This document shows, in pieces, positions 26,944 through 33,508 of a stretch of 64,000 bases of DNA. How positions within the stretch are numbered: position 1 is the stretch's first letter; every line of letters begins with the position of its first letter. A model generated the notes under the pieces. It was not told the origin of the DNA and did not search any database. It was given only the letters and a program-made list of their open reading frames with translations. Position numbers and translations under genes: made by a program. The DNA lies in assembly GCA_015059785.1 (NCBI GenBank), contig SUZS01000001.1:124001-188000 (forward strand), given 5' to 3'. The stretch is from Rikenellaceae bacterium. GTDB taxonomy: Bacteria > Bacteroidota > Bacteroidia > Bacteroidales > Rikenellaceae.

Positions 26944-27582
26944 ATGGATAGTGTGAAAACCGCAGTAATTTACGCGCGAGTATCATCGGTTGGTGACCGT
27001 CAATCAACAACCCGTCAAGTTGAGGATTTGAAGCGATACATCTCCTTCAATGACATGGAATTGATAAATATCTACGAGGAGAAGATGAGTGGGGCAAAGG
27101 AGAATCGTCCTATCCTCACCGAGTGCATAGAATTTTGTATTAAGAACCATGTAAACACACTATGTGTATCAGAGATTTCCAGACTTGGTAGAAGTGTTAA
27201 AATTGTAGTTAATACCATTGACCAACTCACAAAATCTGGTGTAAACATCTATATTCAGAACATTCAACTATCCACTCTTGATAGTGAGGGGCAGCCCAAT
27301 GCCATTGCCAAGATGATTACTGCTGTATTGAGTTCTTTTTCAGAAATCGAGAGGGATGGGATTGTCTATCGTTTACAGTCTGGGAGAAGAGTCGCCATTG
27401 AGCAACGCAAAGTAAAGCTTGGTCGTAAGGTTGGCTCTGTCAAGAGCAAGGAGCGCAAGCAAGAGGAGTATAGCAAGGTTATTCGCTCGTTGAAGGCGGG
27501 CAAAAGCATTCGTGATACAGCGGCGATTTGTGGAGTGTCAGTATCGACAGTTCAACGAGTAAAGAAGGAGTTTGCCATATAA
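26944..27582 (+). CDS. Serine recombinase of resolvase/invertase size
   Basis: 212 residues. The catalytic domain has AVIYARVSSVGDRQSTTRQ with the nucleophile serine in YARVSS, and the conserved FSEIERDGIVYRLQSGR segment leading into helix E. The C-terminal ~45 residues form a helix-turn-helix (SIRDTAAICGVSVSTVQRVKKEF). Size and layout are those of Hin/Gin/Mpi-type invertases and small resolvases, not of large integrases. It has its own consensus promoter and lies directly outside the right arm of the 59-bp inverted repeat, so it is the first candidate for acting on that pair. Resolvase or transposon-associated roles remain possible. Confidence 0.9.
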   Translation: MDSVKTAVIYARVSSVGDRQSTTRQVEDLKRYISFNDMELINIYEEKMSGAKENRPILTECIEFCIKNHVNTLCVSEISRLGRSVKIVVNTIDQLTKSGVNIYIQNIQLSTLDSEGQPNAIAKMITAVLSSFSEIERDGIVYRLQSGRRVAIEQRKVKLGRKVGSVKSKERKQEEYSKVIRSLKAGKSIRDTAAICGVSVSTVQRVKKEFAI

Positions 27583-28107
27583 GATGTCTAATTTTTCAGG
27601 GGCGAAAATCTTCGGAAAAAATTTTTTGACCCAACAGCTTGAACGGGGGTATTAGGGGACACAAATTTCATTTTTAAGGCGAGGGACTCTTTTGAAAAAC
27701 ACTCACTACCCCCCCCTCAGTCCCTTAATCTTAACAAAAAATATCCATGTAAACTTACATGGTAAAAATAGCATAATCGTCAATAAGTCTGAATGTTATG
27801 GATATATAGAAACAATAGCGTTTAGGCTTACTTGTAATAGGAGGCAAGTCGCAATAAAGATAGATATGTATAAATTGAATTTGTTTTTCTCGTTTTTTAT
27901 TTGTATATTTGCCTTACTTCGATTCTTAACACGAACCGATGTCTTGAATAATTTCAACAATACATACGCTGATGAAGTAACATAGGATAACTGCGCTCAG
28001 AGCGCAAGGGTTCTACGCATATCCCTGCCGACCAGAAGTCTTTCCGAGAATGGAGAGAGGCACAAAAGCAAATAACCCCTTCGGGGGATTGAAATACTTG
28101 ATTTTCA
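27583..28107. promoter_or_regulatory. AT-rich non-coding region with promoter for the small ORF and large recombinase
   Basis: No gene is supported; a 97-codon TTG-start frame at 27692-27985 has a poor composition. A palindrome CCATGTAA-AC-TTACATGG lies at about 27748-27765. A consensus promoter is at 27880-27911 (TTTG, 20-bp spacer, TATATTTG). It gives a leader of ~190 nt containing a GCGCTCAGAGCGC hairpin near 27993-28005 and CCCCTTCGGGG near 28076-28086. Confidence 0.6.
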
Positions 28108-28278
28108 ATGTTAAGTATAGAGAGATGTAAAGAGATTATAAAACCATATAAGTGTAATTTAACAAATGAAGAGATAAAGCAAGTCAGAGAGATATTATAT
28201 CTGTTTGCTGAACTACAAATAAGCGCTGAAAAACAATTACTTGAAGATGAAAAATGTGATATTATATTGCAGAGTTAG
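28108..28278 (+). CDS. Small acidic helical protein overlapping the large recombinase
   Basis: 56 residues, start MLSIERCKEIIKPYKCNLTN then EEIKQVREILYLFAELQIS and a charged end. The helical, charged composition resembles small ORFs that often sit just before large serine recombinases in Bacteroidetes elements. It overlaps the recombinase start by 32 bp in another frame, suggesting translational coupling. Function is unknown. The frame is open from the ATG, but no ribosome-binding site is seen, which is normal for the phylum. Confidence 0.6.
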   Translation: MLSIERCKEIIKPYKCNLTNEEIKQVREILYLFAELQISAEKQLLEDEKCDIILQS

Positions 28279-29818
28279 TTCGGACGAGCAGAAAACGAAC
28301 ACAAGTCTTGATTTTCAAGAGAAGAAGTTGAGGCAGCATTGTGATAAGCACGAATACAATGTTATAGCTTGCTACAAAGAGGATTTTTCGGCAAAGCATC
28401 ATGATTTTGTCCGACCAGAAATGAAGAAAATCCGTGATTACTGCAAAGCACATAAGAACGAGGTTGATATGATACTCTTCCTTCGTTGGGATAGATTTGC
28501 TCGTAATCCAGAGTTCGCTTATGCTTTTAAGCGTATATTTATGGACGAGTGGGGTATTGAATTCAATGCCCTTGAAAGCCCGATTGACTTCTCGGCGACC
28601 GAGTGGTCATCATCATTGGGCAATTATTGCGCTGCTGCCCATACGGAGAATAATAAGATTAGCCGACGAACACGTGATGGCGTGCGTGAAACACTTTTGT
28701 CGGGTCGATTGGCAAACAAAGCACCACGAGGCTATAAGAATGTTCATATAACAGATGATAAAGGCATTACGATTGCCAAGACTATTGAGATTGACGATGA
28801 GAAGGCTCCGCTTATTCGCGCTATCTTTAACGAAGTAGCCAAAGGTGTGGAGGCTCCTTGTGCCATTCGCCGAAGGATTGCACCCGAAATACCTGAAAGC
28901 ACCTTTCTTGACATCCTGCGTAACATATTTTACAAAGGTAAGATTCGAGTTCCAGCAACCAAAACTGAGCCAGAAGTAATTGTTGATGGTCTGCACACTC
29001 TATTGGTTACCGAGGAGTTGTTTGACACCGTGCAGGATATTATTGACGGCAAACGCAAGAAACAACCCAAACTTACCAAGCCAATCAAGCCCGAATTTTA
29101 TCTGCGTAAGTACCTAATTTGCCCGCATTGTGGTCGTGCAATTACAGGTGCTTTTAGTACGGGAGGAAGTGGCGGCAAGTATCCGTATTACTTTTGTCCG
29201 ACATCGGGTAAACATCTACGAATGTCTGCCGATACGGTCAATGCTGCCTTTGTGGATTATGTGAGTGGTCTGCGCCCAAGTGACATGATAATGAAACTCT
29301 ACTCGGAGGTGTTAAACGACCTTCGCAAGGAGAATGCTCGTGATATTCGTGCTGTTATTGATAAAATAGATAGCGAGATATATGAAATGAACGAGCGTAT
29401 GAATAAGATTGAGGATAAGTATCTCGATGGAGAAATTGACAAGGAGGCGTATAACCGTATGATTAACAGGCAGAAACAACTGTTGAAGGCTGCAGAAGAT
29501 AGAAAAGAGCTGCTTGAAACCCCGAACCGTAGTAAAATCGAACCGCAGTTGAAGTATGCTATGAGCTTGATAACCAATATAGATAAGTTCTTTCAATATG
29601 CTCCTGCAGAAGTCAAAATCAGGGCGTTAAGTTCGATTTTTTCAGGAAAATTGGAGTTTGATGGGAAAATTTTTCGAACTGATAATCTCAACAGTGTGCT
29701 TGCTCTAATATATCAGCAAACCAATGAGTTACGAGGATTGAAAAATAAAAGCGAGGAAAGTTTTTCAACTTTCCCCGCTTCAGTACCCGGAGCCGGGGTC
29801 GAACCGGCACAGGGGTGA
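28247..29818 (+). CDS. Large serine recombinase (integrase)
   Basis: 523 residues from the ATG at 28247 (MKNVILYCRVSSDEQ); a TTG two codons upstream is less likely. The catalytic serine is in YCRVSS. The resolvase domain covers ~1-145, with FLRWDRFARNPEFAYAF. A recombinase domain covers ~160-270 (ANKAPRGYKN, ISESTF-like segment). A zinc-ribbon region (LICPHCGRA ... YYFCPTSGKH, ~285-325) and a coiled coil (~345-420) follow. These are features of large integrases of phage and conjugative elements. The last ~25 residues are encoded by the tRNA-Leu terminator and the 3' part of the tRNA read antisense, so the C-terminus was probably acquired by integration at this site. Confidence 0.93.
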   Translation: MKNVILYCRVSSDEQKTNTSLDFQEKKLRQHCDKHEYNVIACYKEDFSAKHHDFVRPEMKKIRDYCKAHKNEVDMILFLRWDRFARNPEFAYAFKRIFMDEWGIEFNALESPIDFSATEWSSSLGNYCAAAHTENNKISRRTRDGVRETLLSGRLANKAPRGYKNVHITDDKGITIAKTIEIDDEKAPLIRAIFNEVAKGVEAPCAIRRRIAPEIPESTFLDILRNIFYKGKIRVPATKTEPEVIVDGLHTLLVTEELFDTVQDIIDGKRKKQPKLTKPIKPEFYLRKYLICPHCGRAITGAFSTGGSGGKYPYYFCPTSGKHLRMSADTVNAAFVDYVSGLRPSDMIMKLYSEVLNDLRKENARDIRAVIDKIDSEIYEMNERMNKIEDKYLDGEIDKEAYNRMINRQKQLLKAAEDRKELLETPNRSKIEPQLKYAMSLITNIDKFFQYAPAEVKIRALSSIFSGKLEFDGKIFRTDNLNSVLALIYQQTNELRGLKNKSEESFSTFPASVPGAGVEPAQG

Positions 29819-29867
29819 ACCTACTGGTGTTTGAGACCAGCGCGTCTACCGATTCCGCCATCCGGGC
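29784..29867 (-). tRNA. tRNA-Leu (anticodon CAA)
   Basis: Minus-strand cloverleaf with long variable arm: acceptor GCCCGGA/TCCGGGT (one G-U), D-arm with GGCGGAATCGGTAGAC, anticodon stem CTGGT/ACCAG with loop CTCAAAC (anticodon CAA), and T-arm GCCGG-TTCGACC-CCGGC. Discriminator A, CCA not encoded. A terminator hairpin (AGCGGGGAAAGTTG and its partner) follows at about 29750-29781. A promoter TACCTTTG is at 29886-29893 on the minus strand. Its 3' 35 bp overlap the large recombinase gene. Confidence 0.93.
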
Positions 29868-29975
29868 TGATGTCTTTTGCGAGGGCAAAGGTAGATATTT
29901 TTTTTTGATTTACAATAGTTTGTCAAAAAAAATCATTATCTTCGTACCTACTATTTGACAAAACCTTAAACTACT

Positions 29976-30395
29976 ATGGGAAATTTAACTTTTACTATGA
30001 TTAAGCCCGATGCCGTTAGGGCTGGCAACCACGCAAAGATTCTTCAGCACCTTGTGGATGCTGGTTTTAGAATCGTAGCACTGAGAATGTGGTGTATGTC
30101 GCGCAACGACGCAAAGCGCTTCTATGCCGTTCACACTGGCAAGCCTTTCTTTGATGGTCTTATTGACTTTATGACCTCAGGACCGATTGTTGCAGCGGTG
30201 CTTGAGAAGGAGGATGCCGTTGCCGAGCTTCGCAAGACTGTGGGCGCAACAAACCCAGTGGCAGCCGAACAGGGTACTGTCCGCAAGCTCTATGGTAGCA
30301 GCGTTCAGCAGAATGCCATCCACGCATCTGATAGTGATGAGAATGCCAAAATTGAGTGGCAGCTCCACTTCAAGGATAGCGATATAATGTTGTAA
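29976..30395 (+). CDS. ndk: Nucleoside diphosphate kinase
   Basis: 139 residues. The start GNLTFTMIKPDAVRAGNHAKIL is typical. The phosphate-accepting histidine is His116 in NAIHASDSDENA. The middle carries FYAVHTGKPFFDGLIDFMTSGP and VGATNPVAAEQGTVRKLYG, both family signatures. It transfers the gamma-phosphate of ATP to other nucleoside diphosphates and so balances NTP and dNTP pools. It is a single gene. Between it and the next gene lies a structured RNA candidate. Confidence 0.97.
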   Translation: MGNLTFTMIKPDAVRAGNHAKILQHLVDAGFRIVALRMWCMSRNDAKRFYAVHTGKPFFDGLIDFMTSGPIVAAVLEKEDAVAELRKTVGATNPVAAEQGTVRKLYGSSVQQNAIHASDSDENAKIEWQLHFKDSDIML

Positions 30396-30493
30396 GAGAG
30401 CAGTTTGAATATTTTTATAACCTAATAACAGCGTATACAAAACAGATATAGTATAACGACATATTTATAAATTGAGTCTTTGACTCTTGTTCC

Positions 30494-30611
30494 GTCTGTC
30501 GAAAATCCCCAAGTAAACATTGCACAGGAACAGGTTTTGAAGGTTCACATCCTATGGGTGTGGACTGTTCGTACTTGTTTGCGTGCATAGGGATGGGGAT
30601 CCCTCGACAGA
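30494..30611. ncRNA. Structured RNA candidate between ndk and the methyltransferase gene
   Basis: A nested set of helices spans 118 nt: TCTGTCGA (30494-30501) with TCGACAGA (30604-30611); ATCCCCA (30504-30510) with TGGGGAT (30593-30599); TGCAC (30520-30524) with GTGCA (30582-30586); GAACAG (30527-30532) with CTGTTC (30564-30569); and TTCACATCC (30543-30551) with GGGTGTGGA (30555-30563). Single-stranded bulges lie on both sides of the middle. A long rod with an internal bubble recalls 6S RNA, but I cannot match its conserved bases. It could equally be a leader of the downstream methyltransferase gene, whose ATG is 78 nt away. The strand is not certain; the plus strand is the one described. Confidence 0.5.
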
Positions 30612-30689
30612 GTAGATAAGTCGGCAGGATGCACCCTTTCTGTTTTCTCTGACTTTGGGCAAAGGCAAAGCTCGCAAACCCCTATCCCA

Positions 30690-31679
30690 ATGGCAAAGAA
30701 GAACGCAAACCTCCACAAGGCTAAAAAGGCGAAGAAAGATGAGTTCTATACGCAGCTTTCCGACATTGAACGAGAATTATCTCACTACAAAGAGCATTTC
30801 AGAGGCAAGACCGTGCTATGCAACTGCGACGACCCTCGCGTAAGCAACTTTTTTCACTACTTTGCCTACAACTTTGAGCACCTCGGCCTAAAAAAGCTCA
30901 TTACCACCTGCTACAAAAATCAAGATATAGACTTGTTCAGTATGAATAGTAGCGAACAAGCCGTATATCTTATATATGAAGGCGATATAGACGGAGACAG
31001 AGTCCCGTCGCCTGATGAAATTGGAGTACATCCACTCAAAGGGGATGGCGACTTCCGCAGCCAAGAGTGTATAGAGCTGCTAAAAGAGGCAGATATAGTT
31101 GTTACAAATCCCCCATTTTCGCTCTTCCGCGAGTATGTTGCTCAACTGATTGAGTATGATAAGAAGTTTATTATAATAGGTCATCAGAACGCTATTACCT
31201 ATAAAGAGATATTTCCCCTCATACGCGACAATAAGCTATGGCTTGGCTACGGATTTAAGGGCGGAGCAACACATTTTATATCTAAATATGAGGACACTGC
31301 CACTGCATCAAATCATAAAGAGGGGATGATTAGAGTATCAGGAGTAGTATGGTTTACAAACTTGGATATAGGGAAACGCCACGAGAATCTCATTTTATAC
31401 AAGCACTACTCCCCAGAGGAGTATCCAAAATATGAGAACTATAATGCGATTGAGATTTCAAAAACAGCAGATATCCCGTGTGATTATGACGGTGTTATGG
31501 GGGTCCCGATTACTTTCTTAGACAAGTATAATCCAGAACAATTTGAGCTAGTAGGCATGGCAGAAGATAATGGTAAAGGATTTTCATTTGAAGCAAATTG
31601 GGATGGTAAAAACCCTCACTGCGTTATAAATGGCAGAAATATGTTTAAGAGAATATTTATTCGCAGAATCAAAAAATAG
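30690..31679 (+). CDS. EcoRI-family adenine-specific DNA methyltransferase
   Basis: 329 residues. It has the EcoRI-methyltransferase type N-terminus KKAKKDEFYTQLSDIERELS and GKTVLCNCDDPRVSNFF, and the catalytic N6-adenine motif IV NPPF at residues 140-143 (ADIVVTNPPFSLFREYV). The rest (GGATHFISKYEDTA, VSGVVWFTNLDIGKRHENL, ending NGRNMFKRIFIRRIKK) follows that family to its end. It should methylate adenine in a short DNA site. It is followed 6 bp later by a DUF262-HNH protein, where an EcoRI-type nuclease would be expected, so the pair looks like a variant restriction-modification system. Confidence 0.88.
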   Translation: MAKKNANLHKAKKAKKDEFYTQLSDIERELSHYKEHFRGKTVLCNCDDPRVSNFFHYFAYNFEHLGLKKLITTCYKNQDIDLFSMNSSEQAVYLIYEGDIDGDRVPSPDEIGVHPLKGDGDFRSQECIELLKEADIVVTNPPFSLFREYVAQLIEYDKKFIIIGHQNAITYKEIFPLIRDNKLWLGYGFKGGATHFISKYEDTATASNHKEGMIRVSGVVWFTNLDIGKRHENLILYKHYSPEEYPKYENYNAIEISKTADIPCDYDGVMGVPITFLDKYNPEQFELVGMAEDNGKGFSFEANWDGKNPHCVINGRNMFKRIFIRRIKK

Positions 31680-31685
31680 AGTCTT

Positions 31686-32768
31686 ATGAAAATAGAACTT
31701 ACAAAAATAACAGTCAGAGAGCTGACAAAAGGCTACCGCGACAGCAATGAAGAGGGAGTTGTTGGCTACAGCGGTCTGCTAAATATTCGTCCCAAATATC
31801 AGCGAGAGTTTGTCTACAATGAGAAGCAGCGCGATGCCGTTATAACGACCATAAACAACAACTTTCCACTCAATGTGATGTATTGGGCAGTTTGTGACAA
31901 TGGCACTTTTGAGGTTATAGACGGACAGCAACGAACAGTCTCTATCTGCCAGTATGTCGCAGGAGATTTTGCCTACAACTTCCGCTATTTCCACAACTTG
32001 CAACAAGATGAGCAGGATAAGATTTTGGACTACGAACTGATGATATATCTTTGCAGTGGCACTGATAAGGAGAAGTTAGATTGGTTCAAAACTATAAACA
32101 TTGCAGGGGCAAAATTGACAGACCAAGAGTTGCGCAATGCGGTATACTCTGGCTCGTGGGTATCTGATGCAAAACGCTATTTTAGCAAGAGCGGTTGCGT
32201 GGCATACAAAATAGGAAGAGACTATTTAACTGGTACCGCTATCCGTCAAGAGTATCTCGAGACCGCAATATCGTGGATTTCAGAGGGGAATATTGATATT
32301 TATATGGCTAAACATCAGAACGATGCTAACGCCGCAGAGCTGTGGTTATATTTCCAGGCTGTGATAAATTGGGTTACAATGGTATTCTCAAAGTATCGCA
32401 AAGAGATGAAGGGTGTAGAGTGGGGCTTCCTATATAATAAATATGGTAAGCAACCGTTCAACCCGCCGTTAATAGAGGATGAGGTGTCACGATTGATGCA
32501 AGATGAGGATGTGACAAACAAAAAAGGGATTTACGCTTATATTTTTGACCGCAATCAACGACATCTGCATATACGCGCCTTCTCTGACAGAATGAAGCGC
32601 GAGGCGTATGAACGACAAAAGGGTATCTGTCCGATGTGTGGTGAGCATTTTGATATTGAACAGATGGAGGGAGACCATATCACACCGTGGAGCGAGGGAG
32701 GTATGACAGTTGCAGAGAACTGCCAAATGTTGTGCAAAAGTTGCAATAGAATAAAGAGCAATAAATAA
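31686..32768 (+). CDS. DUF262 and HNH endonuclease protein
   Basis: 360 residues. The DUF262 (ParB/sulfiredoxin-like) part carries YQREFVY (residues 39-45) and the motif IDGQQRT (78-84), which in relatives binds or hydrolyses nucleotides. A helical middle (~120-300) follows. The C-terminus is a complete HNH nuclease with zinc knuckles: CPMCG (315-319), DH at 330-331 within EGDHITPWSEGG, N345, and CKSCNRIK (350-357). DUF262-HNH proteins include GmrS/GmrD-type nucleases that cut modified phage DNA, and others act as restriction enzymes beside a methyltransferase. Here the partner methyltransferase is 6 bp upstream, so a restriction role is most likely. The AT-rich block suggests transfer. Confidence 0.85.
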   Translation: MKIELTKITVRELTKGYRDSNEEGVVGYSGLLNIRPKYQREFVYNEKQRDAVITTINNNFPLNVMYWAVCDNGTFEVIDGQQRTVSICQYVAGDFAYNFRYFHNLQQDEQDKILDYELMIYLCSGTDKEKLDWFKTINIAGAKLTDQELRNAVYSGSWVSDAKRYFSKSGCVAYKIGRDYLTGTAIRQEYLETAISWISEGNIDIYMAKHQNDANAAELWLYFQAVINWVTMVFSKYRKEMKGVEWGFLYNKYGKQPFNPPLIEDEVSRLMQDEDVTNKKGIYAYIFDRNQRHLHIRAFSDRMKREAYERQKGICPMCGEHFDIEQMEGDHITPWSEGGMTVAENCQMLCKSCNRIKSNK

Positions 32769-32845
32769 CAAATGCTCATTTTGGCTACAAAAATGTTCAC
32801 TTTGGGCATATCGCACAATTTTAACCCAAACTGCTCGTTATTGGT

Positions 32846-32910
32846 ATGAAGATTGCACTTCAAAACAACAGCTGCGGTGGAAACTGCAAGCCGCAGTGAG
32901 GTTTCTTCAT
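32846..32910 (+). other. Hairpin that also encodes a possible 17-residue Cys peptide
   Basis: ATGAAGA (32846-32852) pairs with TCTTCAT (32904-32910) and CTGCGG (32872-32877) with CCGCAG (32891-32896). Read as codons from 32846 it gives MKIALQNNSCGGNCKPQ and a TGA stop at 32897-32899. The hairpin may be a terminator-like or regulatory RNA, and the peptide may be chance. Confidence 0.35.
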
Positions 32911-32921
32911 TTATTTAAGTT

Positions 32922-33016
32922 TGGGTTAGTAGTTTAGGGGAGCAATCCCCGAGGTAAGAGGTCGTTGTGAAACGCCCTCTTATTTTTTGTTTGTGCTCCC
33001 CTAAACTCCTGACCCA
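32922..33016 (+). ncRNA. Structured repeat copy A
   Basis: The outer helix is TGGGTTAG (32922-32929) with CTGACCCA (33009-33016), continued by GTTTAGGGGAGCA (32932-32944) with TGCTCCCCTAAAC (32994-33006). Then comes the conserved unpaired ATCCCCGAGG. The inner helix is TAAGAGG-T-CG (32955-32964) with CG-C-CCTCTTA (32973-32982), followed by a T run. The same plan recurs in copies B and C. Confidence 0.6.
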
Positions 33017-33178
33017 CTGTGGCGGCTCGGAAGAGTTATCTGCGAGGAGCAGTGTTGCTTTGCAACTTTTGCCACTGCCTGATATTGCCCTTGAAAACAA
33101 GTTTTCAGCCAATATCATCCAATGTCAACAATCTGCGATTGACTGCTCCAACTTGCTCTTCTCTCGCCTGCTGCGTGC

Positions 33179-33283
33179 GTTAGTAGTTTTATAGGTGCTG
33201 CGCAATTGTTGTTTATTGAGCAATCCCCGAGGTAAGAGGTCGCCCAGAAACGCCCTCTTATTTTTGTTTGTGCTCCCCTAAAA
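33179..33283 (+). ncRNA. Structured repeat copy B
   Basis: Begins with a 5' flank shared with copy C (GTTAGTAGTTTTATAGGTGC). Its outer helix is shorter, GAGCA (33218-33222) with TGCTC (33271-33275). It has the same ATCCCCGAGG and an inner helix TAAGAGG-T-CG (33233-33242) with CG-C-CCTCTTA (33251-33260), followed by TTTTTG. The inner loop differs from copy A, but both end in GAAA. Confidence 0.6.
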
Positions 33284-33407
33284 TACTTTGAGCCGAATAC
33301 TCGGCTCTTCCTCCTTCGCACCTCGGCATAGTATGCAAGCATCCTCTGCTCTCGGTTTATCGTCGGTTCAACCTGTAGTCCTCGCGCGGTTTGGTTTGTC
33401 AGCGGTC

Positions 33408-33503
33408 GTTAGTAGTTTTATAGGTGCTTCGCAATGGTTGTTTATTGGGCAATCCCCGAGATAGGCGACAGTCGGAAGACTCTCGCCTACTCTTTTTGCC
33501 CAG
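33408..33503 (+). ncRNA. Structured repeat copy C
   Basis: Shares the 5' flank with copy B. The outer helix TGGGCAA (33446-33452) with TTGCCCA (33496-33502) and the inner helix TAGGCGA-C-AGTC (33462-33473) with GACT-C-TCGCCTA (33478-33489) have sequences different from A and B but the same pairing and the same single mismatch. ATCCCCGAG is kept between them. Confidence 0.6.
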
Positions 33504-33508
33504 ATTAG

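Larger units (their letters stand above)
32769..33508. other. Non-coding 740-bp region with structured repeats after the methyltransferase-HNH pair
   Basis: No long gene is supported. It holds a hairpin at 32846-32910 and three copies of a two-helix RNA-like structure (listed separately). The first spacer (about 33016-33178) contains further palindromes such as GATATTG/CAATATC and GGAGCAG/CTGCTCC. The second spacer (about 33290-33405) shows no repeat relation to the first. Confidence 0.65.

Noticed and set aside
27692..27985. 97-codon frame before the large recombinase
   Set aside because: TTG start, low-complexity hydrophobic end and overlap with the consensus promoter at 27880-27911.
28613..29596. 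Several minus-strand frames inside the large recombinase
   Set aside because: Shadows of the recombinase gene without their own start signals or motifs.
32922..33503. CRISPR array
   Set aside because: The three repeats are long, imperfect and structured, with spacers of ~230-280 bp and no cas genes.
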